A stretch of DNA of 64,000 nt from Aliikangiella sp965214955. Lineage in GTDB: Bacteria > Pseudomonadota > Gammaproteobacteria > Enterobacterales > Kangiellaceae. The notes beneath the pieces are model-generated. The model was not told where the DNA came from. It did no database searches and saw nothing but the letters and a program-made list of their open reading frames with translations. A program made the translations under genes and the position numbers. This document shows positions 1 through 8,573 of the stretch, piece after piece (the stretch's first letter is position 1; each line of letters starts with the position of its first letter). The stretch covers positions 1,116,001-1,180,000 of the forward strand of contig CBDCCU010000009.1 in the NCBI GenBank assembly GCA_965214955.1, in the 5' to 3' direction.

Positions 1-621
1 GCCTCAATATTTTGGCTTGCTTACCAAGTGTTTAGTTTAGAGCTAGCCGTCGTTATTTCTATGATCTTTAGTTTTTTATTAACGGGTGGTTTTCACGAAG
101 ACGGCTTAGCCGACACCTGTGATGGCTTAGGTGGCGGCTGGACGGTTGAGCAAAAGCTAAGCATTATGAAAGACTCAACTATTGGTACTTATGGCTCATT
201 AGGATTGTGGTCAATATTATTACTTAAGTTTTTACTTTTAACCGAAATTAATACTTTTTATGCATTACTTGTAGCGCATCCTGTTAGCCGAATTTTACCT
301 ATTTTATTGATCTATATTTTGCCCTACGTGCAAATTAATAATGACTCAAAAGTAAAACCGTTAGCCGAAAAAATCAGTTTTAAAGCATTGTTTTTTGCGG
401 TTACAAGCGGACTAATTGCTTTATTTTTAGTGCCTTATGTTGCCGTTTGGATACTCGTTTTAATGTTGGTTTTTTTGGTGCTATTTTATTATTTTTTGAA
501 AAAACAACTAGGCGGCTTTACTGGTGATACCTTAGGGGCTTCTCAACAAATTATGGAAATTTTAATTTATATTGCCTTTGTTATTAGTGCTAAATATAAC
601 CTAGGAGTTATCGGGCTATGA
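1..621 (+). CDS. cobS: Adenosylcobinamide-GDP ribazoletransferase (CobS), 5' end outside window
   Basis: Membrane enzyme that joins adenosylcobinamide-GDP to alpha-ribazole(-5'-phosphate), the last assembly step of cobalamin. The reading frame is open from base 1 (A-S-I-F-W-L-A-Y before the first GTG codon at 28), so the gene is truncated by the window edge rather than starting at 28. The family signature LTGGFHEDGLADTCDGLGGG is present near the start, followed by several hydrophobic helices and the GDTLGASQQ motif near the C-terminus. The stop overlaps the start of cobU, so the genes are translationally coupled. Identification is secure from the motifs. A cobT gene may lie upstream, which cannot be seen. 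Confidence 0.95.
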   Translation, partial: ASIFWLAYQVFSLELAVVISMIFSFLLTGGFHEDGLADTCDGLGGGWTVEQKLSIMKDSTIGTYGSLGLWSILLLKFLLLTEINTFYALLVAHPVSRILPILLIYILPYVQINNDSKVKPLAEKISFKALFFAVTSGLIALFLVPYVAVWILVLMLVFLVLFYYFLKKQLGGFTGDTLGASQQIMEILIYIAFVISAKYNLGVIGL

Positions 622-1163
622 TGGCATTAATTTTAGGTGGCGCACGCTCGGGTAAAAGTAACTTTGCTGAAAATTTAGCCAAAGACTTATCCGAGGCTAA
701 TTGTGTTATTTATGTGGCAACGGCGACCGCTGACGATAAAGAAATGGCAGCAAGAATTGCATTTCACCAAAAAAGCAGGCCACAAGATTGGCAGCTTATA
801 GAAGAAACACTTTATTTATCCTCAATATTAAACAACGCAAAACCAGGGCAAACTATTTTAATTGACTGTTTAACTTTGTGGTTGACCAACTGGCTATGTA
901 GTGAAAAAAATAAGGACTGGCAAACAGAGAAAGATCAATTTTTAACCGCACTGCAATCAACCAAAGCCAATGTGATCTTGGTGAGCAATGAGGTGGGCAG
1001 CGGTATTGTTCCTATGGGTGAGCTAAGTCGAGAGTTTGTTGATCAAGCTGGTTGGCTTAATCAAGCGATTGCAAAGGTGGTTGATAAAGTGTCATTAATT
1101 GTTGCTGGTTGCGAACTGCCATTAATTAAGCCGATTAAACCGATCAAGTCGAGTCATCGCTAA
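618..1163 (+). CDS. cobU: Adenosylcobinamide kinase / adenosylcobinamide-phosphate guanylyltransferase
   Basis: Bifunctional cytoplasmic enzyme that phosphorylates adenosylcobinamide and transfers GMP to give adenosylcobinamide-GDP, the substrate of CobS. The 181-residue length is normal for the family. The N-terminal P-loop GGARSGKS is intact, with VATATADDKEMAARIAFHQ after it, the SNEVGSGIVP motif and the LSREFVDQAGWLNQAIA motif. The start is ATG ATG, so 618 or 621 could be used; 618 overlaps the cobS stop. The gene ends with a 1-bp overlap with cobC. The lysine/proline-rich C-terminal tail (KPIKPIKSSHR) is unusual but harmless. Confidence 0.95.
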   Translation: MMALILGGARSGKSNFAENLAKDLSEANCVIYVATATADDKEMAARIAFHQKSRPQDWQLIEETLYLSSILNNAKPGQTILIDCLTLWLTNWLCSEKNKDWQTEKDQFLTALQSTKANVILVSNEVGSGIVPMGELSREFVDQAGWLNQAIAKVVDKVSLIVAGCELPLIKPIKPIKSSHR

Positions 1164-1813
1164 TGCATTGCACCGAGCTAATATTAATTCGTCATGGCGA
1201 ACCACAAATGAAGGATTGTTTTTTAGGTAAAACCGACTCAGAGTTATCTCACTTAGGCTGGGAACAGCTTGAACAGGTTTTTGCCAATTTTAATAATGCG
1301 AGTGTTTTGGTGACAAGCCCATTAAAGCGCTGTTTAGCTTTTGCCAAAAATATAGAAAAAAACTTAAATTTAGAAAGTAATTTAGTGATTAAAAAAGATC
1401 TAAGAGAGTATGATTTTGGTGATTGGGATGGAAAAAGTTTTAATGATATTTATGCTAGTGCGCCAGAAAAATTAAATAATTTTTTTAGCGAGCCTGAAAA
1501 CTATCCACCACCTAATGCCGAGTCTTATTTAATGTTTACAAAAAGAGTGATTACGGCAGTCAATCAATTACTGGATAGTTATTTGGGCAAAAAAGTGATT
1601 ATGCTAACTCATGGCGGCGTCATAAAAACAATACTCGCTTGGTGTTTAGGACTTAATTATCAAAGCAACATTCCTATGCAAAAATTAAAAGTGGATTATG
1701 CCAGCGTTTCTGCCATTAATGTTTTTCGCTCAGAGCATGGGTTTCAATTTCAACTATCGCAAATGAATGGTTTGCACTATCAAGTTAACTCTGGTGATAA
1801 AGTTTATGGCTAG
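1163..1813 (+). CDS. cobC: Histidine phosphatase, probable alpha-ribazole-5'-phosphate phosphatase
   Basis: Member of the histidine phosphatase (phosphoglycerate mutase-like) superfamily, expected to remove phosphate from alpha-ribazole-5'-phosphate or adenosylcobalamin phosphate. The catalytic RHGEP motif is near the N-terminus, TSPLKRC follows, and the second histidine lies in LTHGGVIK. At 216 residues it has a normal family length. It sits between cobU and cobQ with overlapping stop and start codons on both sides, which supports the cobalamin role over a general phosphatase. A second member of the family lies at 7015-7596, so the two may divide substrates. Confidence 0.85.
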   Translation: MHCTELILIRHGEPQMKDCFLGKTDSELSHLGWEQLEQVFANFNNASVLVTSPLKRCLAFAKNIEKNLNLESNLVIKKDLREYDFGDWDGKSFNDIYASAPEKLNNFFSEPENYPPPNAESYLMFTKRVITAVNQLLDSYLGKKVIMLTHGGVIKTILAWCLGLNYQSNIPMQKLKVDYASVSAINVFRSEHGFQFQLSQMNGLHYQVNSGDKVYG

Positions 1814-3281
1814 TTTGCGCGGCAGCTTAATGATCCAAGGCACAACATCCGATGCAGGCAAAAGTATTTGTGTGGCAGCGCTGTGCCGAATATTAAAACG
1901 CAAAGGCATTTCAGTAGCGCCATTTAAGCCGCAAAATATGGCGCTTAATAGCGCGGTTACTGAAAGCGGCGGAGAAATAGGGCGAGCCCAAGCGTTGCAA
2001 GCGGTGGCTTGTGGATTACCGTTATCAACAGATTTTAATCCTGTTTTATTAAAGCCTAGCTCAGACATGAAATCACAAGTGATTATTCATGGCCAAGCAG
2101 TAAGCAGTTTAGATGCTAAAACCTTTGGCAATATAAAAGCCATGGCGTTTGAAAAAGTGTTGGAATCTTACCAGCGGCTAAAACAACAATACGATGTAGT
2201 TTTAATTGAAGGTGCCGGCAGTCCTGCGGAAGTTAATTTAAGAAAAAACGATATCGCCAATATGGGGTTTGCCGAAGCAGTTGATTGTCCTGTAGCGCTT
2301 ATTGCCGATATTGACAGAGGCGGCGTGTTTGCCCATTTAGTGGGAACATTAAACTTATTATCTAAAAGTGAACAAGCCAGAGTAAAAGGTTTTATTATTA
2401 ATAAATTTCGAGGGCGTATCGAACTCTTACAGTCGGGGCTTGATTGGCTAAGCGAGCATACCAATAAAACATTATTTGGTGTGGTGCCTTATTTGCAAGC
2501 GCTAAAACTCGATGCCGAAGATGCCATTGAAGTAGAAACTCATCAAAATCAAACCAGTATAAAAGTGAAGGTGATTGTTTTGCCAAGAATAAGCAATCAT
2601 ACCGATTTTGAACCGCTTAAGTGGCACCCCGAAGTTGAGCTTGAATATGTGAGCGCAGATGATGATTTAATAGGAGCCGATCTAGTAATTTTGCCGGGCA
2701 GCAAAAGTGTAAGAGACGATCTTAGCGCAATTATTTCAAAAGGGTTTGAACAAAATATAAAACGCCATTTAAGGTATGGCGGCAAGCTTTTAGGAATTTG
2801 TGGCGGTTATCAAATGTTAGGGAAGTTAGTTGCTGATCCTAATGGCATAGAAAGTAAAGCAGGTGAAACCCAAGGATTAAATTTACTCGATTTTAAAACG
2901 ATTCTTGAGCCTAAAAAGCAATTAAAAAATGTCACTGGCAAGTTGATGATAAACAAAAATGAAATGTCAATTTCGGGGTATGAAATTCATTGCGGCATCA
3001 GTCAAGGTGATGCGCTTAATAAACCTTTTGCTAAAGTGATTGATCAAAACCAAAACGATTATAATGATGGCGCAGTATCACAAGATGGACAAATTGCAGG
3101 AACCTACCTACACGGACTTTTTGAAGATAAACAAAGCCTAAAAGCCATGCTTAATTGGGTGAGCGGGAAAACGTTTGAGTGTGAGTCTTGGAGCATTATT
3201 CGCGAGCAAGAGCTAGATAGGCTAGCCGATTGTTACGAGAAAAATATTAATATCGAAAAACTAATTGAGTCAATAGGATAA
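1806..3281 (+). CDS. cobQ: Cobyric acid synthase (glutamine-dependent)
   Basis: Amidates adenosylcobyrinate a,c-diamide at positions b, d, e and g to give cobyric acid. The ATG at 1806 overlaps the cobC stop codon (ATGGCTAG) and gives a protein starting MASLRGSLMIQGTTSDAGKS, which matches family N-termini; a more upstream ATG would add residues inside cobC. The dethiobiotin synthetase-like ATPase domain (GTTSDAGKS, IEGAGSPAEVNL, ADIDRGGVFA) is followed by a triad glutamine amidotransferase domain with nucleophile motif LLGICGGYQMLG and a C-terminal YLHGLFE histidine motif. No corrin ring genes are visible, so it probably acts on salvaged intermediates. Confidence 0.95.
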   Translation: MASLRGSLMIQGTTSDAGKSICVAALCRILKRKGISVAPFKPQNMALNSAVTESGGEIGRAQALQAVACGLPLSTDFNPVLLKPSSDMKSQVIIHGQAVSSLDAKTFGNIKAMAFEKVLESYQRLKQQYDVVLIEGAGSPAEVNLRKNDIANMGFAEAVDCPVALIADIDRGGVFAHLVGTLNLLSKSEQARVKGFIINKFRGRIELLQSGLDWLSEHTNKTLFGVVPYLQALKLDAEDAIEVETHQNQTSIKVKVIVLPRISNHTDFEPLKWHPEVELEYVSADDDLIGADLVILPGSKSVRDDLSAIISKGFEQNIKRHLRYGGKLLGICGGYQMLGKLVADPNGIESKAGETQGLNLLDFKTILEPKKQLKNVTGKLMINKNEMSISGYEIHCGISQGDALNKPFAKVIDQNQNDYNDGAVSQDGQIAGTYLHGLFEDKQSLKAMLNWVSGKTFECESWSIIREQELDRLADCYEKNINIEKLIESIG

Positions 3282-3287
3282 CTAAAA

Positions 3288-3923
3288 ATGAGTGCAGATA
3301 ATAATCAAAAAACCGATCTAACCGATGATGAGAAGCGTCAAATAAAACACAAGAAAAAAGCCCAAAAGCAAAAAGAAAAAGTTGATGCTAGCGTGGCTAA
3401 AGCAACAATAGAACGCGGTATTGTTATTGTGGTTACTGGCAATGGCAAAGGTAAATCAACCTCGGGCTTTGGCACCGTAGCTCGTTGTGTTGGGCATGGT
3501 TATAAAGCCGCTGTGGTGCAATTTATTAAAGGTAAGTGGGATTGCGGAGAGCGTGATTTATTAGAAGGGCACGGTGTTCCTTTTGCAGTAATGGGCACAG
3601 GCTTTACCTGGAATACTCAAGATAGAGCCGCTGATATTGCCGCCGCAGAAGCCGTTTGGCAAAAAGCTAAAGTTTATTTAGCCGACCCGCAGTATCACTT
3701 GGTATTACTCGATGAGTTAACCTATATGCTGGGATATGATTATCTCAATAAAGAAGAAGTTTTAAATGCAATTAAAAATCGCCCAGAAAATCAATCGGTT
3801 GTGGTGACAGGCAGAGGCGCTATTGGTGAGCTTAGGGAAATTGCCGATACGGTAAGTGAAATTAAAGATGAAAAACATGCCTTTAGGGCAGGTGTAAAAG
3901 CAAGAAAAGGAGTCGATTGGTGA
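3288..3923 (+). CDS. cobO: Corrinoid adenosyltransferase, CobO/BtuR family
   Basis: Transfers the 5'-deoxyadenosyl group from ATP to the cobalt of reduced corrinoids. The P-loop GNGKGKSTSGFG is clear, with the family motifs VQFIKGKWDCGERD, GFTWNTQD, LVLLDELTYML and the C-terminal HAFRAGVKARKGVDW. The 211-residue length is normal. An N-terminal lysine-rich segment precedes the P-loop, as is common in BtuR proteins. It lies 6 bp after cobQ, and its stop overlaps the btuF GTG start. It needs Co(I), so a reductase is required; the 4Fe-4S protein at 9608-10315 is a candidate partner by context only. Confidence 0.94.
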   Translation: MSADNNQKTDLTDDEKRQIKHKKKAQKQKEKVDASVAKATIERGIVIVVTGNGKGKSTSGFGTVARCVGHGYKAAVVQFIKGKWDCGERDLLEGHGVPFAVMGTGFTWNTQDRAADIAAAEAVWQKAKVYLADPQYHLVLLDELTYMLGYDYLNKEEVLNAIKNRPENQSVVVTGRGAIGELREIADTVSEIKDEKHAFRAGVKARKGVDW

Positions 3924-4744
3924 GGTTATTTATTGGTTTATTATTATTGGCTTCTTTTTCTTTATCGGCAAAAGAAATCAATCGCATTATTGCATTGTCA
4001 CCATCGTCGGTTGAAATGCTGTTTGAAATTGGGGTTGGTGATCGAATAGTCGGTACTGTAGAATACGCCGATTTTCCAGAGGCAGCTAAAAAAATACCGC
4101 GCTTAGGTAACTATGCGGGTGTGCAAATTGAAACCATTGTTGCCGCCAAGCCCGATTTAATTGTGGCATGGAAAAGCGGTAATAAACAATCGGATCTTAA
4201 AAAGCTAAAATCGCTTGGATTAAATATTATTTATGTTGATCCTAAAACCTTGTCTGCGGTAAGCGAAAATATGATTAAGCTTGGTAAAGCAATTGGGGTT
4301 GAGCAAAAAGCCAATGAAGCGGCAGAAAAATTTAAACAAGAATACCAAGCGATTAAACAGCGTTATGCCAGTAAAAATAAAGTTAAGGTATTTTATCAAC
4401 TTTGGCATGATCCAATTAGAACCGTAGGTGATAAAAGTTGGGTTCAGTCATTAATTCATGATTGCAATGGTGACAATGTTTTTAAAGATTCAACCGCGCC
4501 TTATCCTGTGGTTTCGCTAGAAAGTGTGATTGTTAAAGCGCCTGAAATTATTTTAATGTCTAAGCATTCACATGCCGACAAGGCAAAAAAACAACTATGG
4601 GTAAAGTGGAAAAACTTACCTGCGGTTAAAAATAATTTAATGGAATCTATTGATGGTTCAACTTTGCTAAGAGCAGGCCCAAGAGCGGTTATTGGCTTTT
4701 CCGATTTATGTAGCAAAATAGACAAGGCAAGACAATTTAATTAA
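3920..4744 (+). CDS. btuF: Periplasmic cobalamin-binding protein BtuF
   Basis: Periplasmic binding protein that hands vitamin B12 or cobinamide to a BtuCD ABC importer. A short hydrophobic signal peptide (LFIGLLLLASFSLSA) is followed by a class III periplasmic binding protein fold with the typical IIALSPSSVEMLFEIGVGDRIVG opening and PDLIVAW. I chose GTG 3920, which overlaps the cobO stop and has AAGGAG about 8 bp upstream. No btuC or btuD is in the window, so the importer must be encoded elsewhere. The gene ends just before a 7-bp tandem array and the B12 riboswitch. Confidence 0.88.
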   Translation: MRLFIGLLLLASFSLSAKEINRIIALSPSSVEMLFEIGVGDRIVGTVEYADFPEAAKKIPRLGNYAGVQIETIVAAKPDLIVAWKSGNKQSDLKKLKSLGLNIIYVDPKTLSAVSENMIKLGKAIGVEQKANEAAEKFKQEYQAIKQRYASKNKVKVFYQLWHDPIRTVGDKSWVQSLIHDCNGDNVFKDSTAPYPVVSLESVIVKAPEIILMSKHSHADKAKKQLWVKWKNLPAVKNNLMESIDGSTLLRAGPRAVIGFSDLCSKIDKARQFN

Positions 4745-4751
4745 ATAAATG

Positions 4752-4781
4752 TAGTGTTTTTTTAAAGGGAAAAAATATAAT
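4752..4781 (+). promoter_or_regulatory. Possible promoter in front of the heptamer array
   Basis: A perfect -10 hexamer TATAAT lies at 4776-4781, with a weak TAGTGT -35 candidate at 4752-4757 (18-bp spacing). If used, transcription would start at about 4788, placing the entire 7-bp repeat array in the 5' leader ahead of the riboswitch. A second -10-like TATATT at 4905-4910, just after the array, is an alternative whose -35 region would lie inside the repeats. Inferred from sequence only. Confidence 0.35.
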
Positions 4782-4784
4782 TTT

Positions 4785-4906
<122 letters not shown>

Positions 4907-4928
4907 TATTCCTAAATGGAATTTTATC

Positions 4929-5055
4929 AGTTAAGGCGTTTGAGTGAGAATCAAACAATTATTGGGAAGAAAGTGAAAATCTTTCGCTGCCCCCGCAACG
5001 GTAAAGTTATTGAGTGATTTGTACTTATTAACAAAGCCCGGAGACCGACTTAACT
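4929..5055 (+). ncRNA. Cobalamin (B12) riboswitch aptamer
   Basis: The conserved core GCCCCCGCAACGGTAA is at about 4989-5004 and the B12-box-like AAAGCCCGGAGACCGAC at about 5034-5050. A perfect 7-bp P1 helix closes the aptamer: AGTTAAG at 4929-4935 pairs with CTTAACT at 5049-5055. It lies upstream of btuB on the same strand, the usual place for this element. B12 binding would be expected to repress btuB. Confidence 0.93.
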
Positions 5056-5067
5056 ATTTTATCAATC

Positions 5068-5118
5068 GAAGTGTTGAGTAACTCAAAACCACACTTCAAC
5101 CATGACACGGTGGGTGTC
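5068..5118 (+). promoter_or_regulatory. Probable expression platform of the B12 riboswitch
   Basis: Two hairpins separate the aptamer from btuB. The first pairs GAAGTGT (5068-5074) with ACACTTC (5091-5097), with TTGAGT/ACTCAA pairing inside. The second pairs GACAC (5104-5108) with GTGTC (5114-5118) around a GGTGG loop, about 10 nt before the Shine-Dalgarno AAGG. There is no long T-run, so control of translation initiation is more likely than termination. Confidence 0.55.
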
Positions 5119-5138
5119 AAAAAAATAAGGTGTTTATA

Positions 5139-6935
5139 ATGAAACTTAATCTTATTGCTGTATCTGTTATTGCAGCAACTCTTTCGCAATCTTCTAATGC
5201 ATTTGCAGAAGAAACCATTGTGGTTACCGCCAATCGCTTTTCTCAAGATGTTACTGAAGTGCTTGCTGATATTGAAATTATTGAGCGTGCCGATATCGAG
5301 CGTTTACAACCTCGCTCATTTGTTGAACTAATGGAAAGTATTGCCGGTGTTGATGTCATTAGACGTGGTGGACATGGACAAACGGCCTCGCTTTTTGTTC
5401 GTGGTGCCAGTTCAGATCAAACTTTGGTATTAATTGATGGTATTCGTGTTGGATCGGCAACTTTAGGAGAAAAAGCTTATTCAACGATTTCGGTTTCACA
5501 AATTGATCGCATTGAAATTGTTAAAGGGCCAAGAGCCGCTGTTTGGGGAAGTGACGCTATTGGTGGTGTTATTCAAATATTCACTCGTCAATATGATAAT
5601 AAAGAATATCAACTAGTTAATACTTTTGGAACCAATAGCTCTTTTAGCCGAGAAGCTTCAATTGGCTTTGGTAGTGACAGATTTAAGCACACTTTCTCTT
5701 ACGCTAGCAGAGAAACCGATGGCATTGATGCACGTGTTGGTCTTGATGATGATGAAGATGGCTCATCGAGCGAATCTTATGTATTAAGAGGCGGTTACGA
5801 CTTAAGCGCAAACCATCAACTTGAATGGAGCTTGCAAAAAGATAGAGTGAATAGCGAATTTGATACCAGTTTTGGCGGTGATAAAACGCGTAATGATATT
5901 GAGCTGGCTAATATTCGTTATACAACAGATATTGCTGGTTGGGGAACAAGCTTTTCAATAGCCAATAGCCGTGATGAAAGTGCCACTTTTGATCAAGATG
6001 AAGGGTTTAACACCGACAGACTATTTGTTACTGATAAACGAATTTTGGGTATAGTAACCAGCAAAAACCTGAACGAGCAACTTAACTTTGTTGGTGGTGT
6101 CGATTGGTTTGAAGATGATATTAGTGACAGTGCAACTGGCTATAATGAAGAGCTGCGCGAAACAACCAGTTATTTTGCAGGCTTAAGTTATAACAACAAT
6201 ATTATATTAGCCGATTTAGTGGTTCGTAATGATGATGTAGAAAATGTTGATAAAAGAACTTCAACCAATGCGGCAGTGGGATACCAAATTACCCCAAATC
6301 AACTTATTAGCTTAAATAGCGCCGAAGGTTTTAAGCCACCATCATTTAATGATTTATATTTTCCTTTTGGTGGAAATCCTGATCTTAAGTTTGAAACCTC
6401 AGACAATTTAGAGCTAATTTACAAAGCTAACTGGAGCGGTGTTAATTTATCTGCAACTGTCTATAAAACTGATATTGAAAACTTAATTATATGGTTACCT
6501 AACGACGATGGAATTTGGATGCCAATAAACGTGGGAGAAGCTTTACTTCAAGGTGGAACTTTTGATGTGAATTTTGCCGTTGGTGATTCATTTAATCATG
6601 GAATTAACTTAAGCATCGTTGAGCCAGAAGACAAACAAACCGGTGAAAGGTTAATTAGACGTTCGCGCATTCAAGCTTCTTATGATATTGCCTTTAGTGG
6701 AGAAAATTTTGACTGGTCTATTCAGGTAAATCATGTTGGAAGCCGTAAAGACTCTTCAAGCACTTTACCTGCTTACACTCGTGTTAATGCGGCTGCCGCT
6801 TATCGTTTTAATGATAATTGGAAGCTAAGCTTTAAGATCAATGATGCTTTTGATAAAGCGCCAATAGAAGTAGCAACTTACAATCCACTCGGTAAAGAGT
6901 ATTTCTTAACAATTACTCGAAGCGGCTTGTTTTAA
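5139..6935 (+). CDS. btuB: TonB-dependent vitamin B12 outer-membrane receptor
   Basis: Outer-membrane transporter for cobalamins. A signal peptide ending NAFAEE is followed by the TonB box ETIVVTANRF, a plug domain (ELMESIAGVDVIRRGGHGQTASLFVRGASSDQTLVLIDG) and a 22-strand barrel ending with an aromatic residue (TRSGLF), as in outer-membrane proteins. Length is about 598 residues, close to E. coli BtuB. The ATG at 5139 is preferred over the GTG at 5130 because AAGG lies at 5127-5130 and the signal peptide begins MKLNLIAVSV. The upstream B12 riboswitch and cobalamin neighbours support the substrate. Confidence 0.94.
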   Translation: MKLNLIAVSVIAATLSQSSNAFAEETIVVTANRFSQDVTEVLADIEIIERADIERLQPRSFVELMESIAGVDVIRRGGHGQTASLFVRGASSDQTLVLIDGIRVGSATLGEKAYSTISVSQIDRIEIVKGPRAAVWGSDAIGGVIQIFTRQYDNKEYQLVNTFGTNSSFSREASIGFGSDRFKHTFSYASRETDGIDARVGLDDDEDGSSSESYVLRGGYDLSANHQLEWSLQKDRVNSEFDTSFGGDKTRNDIELANIRYTTDIAGWGTSFSIANSRDESATFDQDEGFNTDRLFVTDKRILGIVTSKNLNEQLNFVGGVDWFEDDISDSATGYNEELRETTSYFAGLSYNNNIILADLVVRNDDVENVDKRTSTNAAVGYQITPNQLISLNSAEGFKPPSFNDLYFPFGGNPDLKFETSDNLELIYKANWSGVNLSATVYKTDIENLIIWLPNDDGIWMPINVGEALLQGGTFDVNFAVGDSFNHGINLSIVEPEDKQTGERLIRRSRIQASYDIAFSGENFDWSIQVNHVGSRKDSSSTLPAYTRVNAAAAYRFNDNWKLSFKINDAFDKAPIEVATYNPLGKEYFLTITRSGLF

Positions 6936-6943
6936 ACCAAAAC

Positions 6944-6970
6944 AAAAACGGCACGTTATGTGCCGTTTTT
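6944..6970 (+). terminator. Rho-independent terminator after btuB
   Basis: Eleven-base perfect stem AAAAACGGCAC / GTGCCGTTTTT with a 5-base loop (6955-6959) and a T-rich 3' side. It lies 9 bp after the btuB stop and separates btuB from the downstream cobalamin genes. Confidence 0.93.
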
Positions 6971-7014
6971 ATTTGAAAGATCAAGCTATCATTAATTTAA
7001 TTGACAATCTTTAA

Positions 7015-7596
7015 ATGACAACAACTCAATTGTTTATTGCCAGACACGGTGAAACCCAGTGGAACCTTGTAAAAAAACTGCAAGGGCACCTTGATAGTCC
7101 TTTAACCAAAGTAGGAAATTCTCAAGCTTTAACATTAGCAAATGCTGCTTTAAAATTAGATATTAATGGCATTTTTTCTTCTCCACTTAATCGCGCCTTA
7201 TCAACCGCACAAACTTGCGTAAAAGCAATTAATAAACCGCTAAATATAGAGCCTTTATTAATTGAAAGAAATTTTGGTGATTGGCAGTCTTGTTACTTTA
7301 ATGAATTATCAGACAAATCTTATTTTAATGAAATTTTTAAACAAGTCACAAGCCATGCACCGCCAAATGGAGAGTCGGGTATTGATTGTGGTAATAGAAT
7401 TTCTTCAACATTAAAACATATTGCTCAAACCCATAAAGGCAAAAATATTTTAGTGATTACTCATGGCGATGCAATCCGATGCTTGTTTGGAACATTAAAG
7501 CAATTAGCCAATTGCGATGCTTATAGCCAATATGGTAACGGTAAGTTATTTAATCTTATCTATTGTCATAATAGCGAAAGTTTTTTAGTTGATTAA
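7015..7596 (+). CDS. Second histidine phosphatase of the cobalamin locus
   Basis: Histidine phosphatase family member of 193 residues with the catalytic motif ARHGETQWN, the substrate-site motif SSPLNRALSTAQT and a second histidine in VITHGDAIRC. It heads a plus-strand gene group with cbiB and cobD, so a role on a cobalamin phosphate ester is likely. It differs from the cobC product at 1163-1813 and looks closer to generic phosphoglycerate mutase-like phosphatases. Either protein may be the true alpha-ribazole phosphatase; the sequence does not settle which. Confidence 0.8.
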   Translation: MTTTQLFIARHGETQWNLVKKLQGHLDSPLTKVGNSQALTLANAALKLDINGIFSSPLNRALSTAQTCVKAINKPLNIEPLLIERNFGDWQSCYFNELSDKSYFNEIFKQVTSHAPPNGESGIDCGNRISSTLKHIAQTHKGKNILVITHGDAIRCLFGTLKQLANCDAYSQYGNGKLFNLIYCHNSESFLVD

Positions 7597-7601
7597 CATT
7601 C

Positions 7602-8573
7602 ATGATTGAAATTGTTTTCTTATTAGTTCCGCTGCTGGCGTTAGTGCTAGATGCGATACTCGGCGAGCCTAAAAAGTTTCACCCGCTTGTTGGTTTTGGT
7701 TTGGTTGCAAAAAAAATTGAGAAAAAGCTTAACCTTAATCATCAAGAAAACTCTAGCCAAACCTTTGTTCAAATCAATAAAGTTTTTGGTGCAATTGCTT
7801 GGCTTTTGCTTTGTATGCCCATTCCATTATTTTTGTATTGGCTAGAACTTCAATTGAATCAACAGGCAATAATTATATTGTTGGTTGATCTTGTTGTGGT
7901 ATGTTTTGCCATAGCGCTCAATAGTTTAACTCAACATGCCAAAAATATTTTTCAGCCGCTTCAGCAAAATAATATTCAGCAAGCCAGAAGCGCACTGTCA
8001 TTTATTGTTAGTCGTGATACGCAAAATTTATCGGAGCAGGCAATTAGTAAGGCAACCGTTGAATCTATTTTTGAAAATGGTCACGATGCCGTTTTAGCAA
8101 CATTATTTTGGTATATGATTGGCGGAGCGCCAATGGTTTTATTGCACAGGTTGGCCAATACTTTAGATGCCATGTGGGGCTATAAAAATCAGCGTTATAT
8201 TTATTTTGGTTTTTTTAGTGCAAAAATGGATGACTTGCTCGGGTTGCCAACAGCATTGTTAAGCGGTATTGGCTATTGGTTTTTAACTAAGTCTCAAAGG
8301 TCTTATAAACAAGTTAAATTGGCTTATCAACAAGCGAGAAATTACAAAAGCTTAAATGGCGGGTTTGTTATGGCTTGTGGCGCATTATCGTTAAATATTC
8401 AACTTGGTGGACAGTCGAATTATCATGGCAAAGCTTATCATGGAACACTATTAGGCAAGGGAAATACTGCTAGTATTAATGATATAAACTTAGCGCTAAA
8501 ATTGGTTTCAAAGTGTGCTTGGCGCGCAGCAATAATTTATTTTACCTTCCTGATGTTATTGGCTTATCTATGA
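7602..8573 (+). CDS. cbiB: Adenosylcobinamide-phosphate synthase (CbiB/CobD type membrane protein)
   Basis: Integral membrane enzyme that attaches (R)-1-amino-2-propanol phosphate to cobyric acid. The protein has 323 residues with the typical start LVPLLALVLDAILGEPKKFHPLVGFG, then SRDTQNLSEQAISKATVESIFENGHDAVLATLFWY and a C-terminal GAPMVLLHRLANTLDAMWGY region, all family hallmarks. Several hydrophobic helices are visible. The stop overlaps the ATG of the next gene (ATGA), which encodes the enzyme that makes its aminopropanol substrate. Confidence 0.94.
   Translation: MIEIVFLLVPLLALVLDAILGEPKKFHPLVGFGLVAKKIEKKLNLNHQENSSQTFVQINKVFGAIAWLLLCMPIPLFLYWLELQLNQQAIIILLVDLVVVCFAIALNSLTQHAKNIFQPLQQNNIQQARSALSFIVSRDTQNLSEQAISKATVESIFENGHDAVLATLFWYMIGGAPMVLLHRLANTLDAMWGYKNQRYIYFGFFSAKMDDLLGLPTALLSGIGYWFLTKSQRSYKQVKLAYQQARNYKSLNGGFVMACGALSLNIQLGGQSNYHGKAYHGTLLGKGNTASINDINLALKLVSKCAWRAAIIYFTFLMLLAYL

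Noticed and set aside
1754..2068. Long minus-strand frame opposite cobQ
   Set aside because: Overlaps a well-supported gene and has no ribosome-binding site or recognisable motif; a shadow frame. The same applies to other antisense frames inside cobQ, btuB, nosZ and the chemoreceptors.
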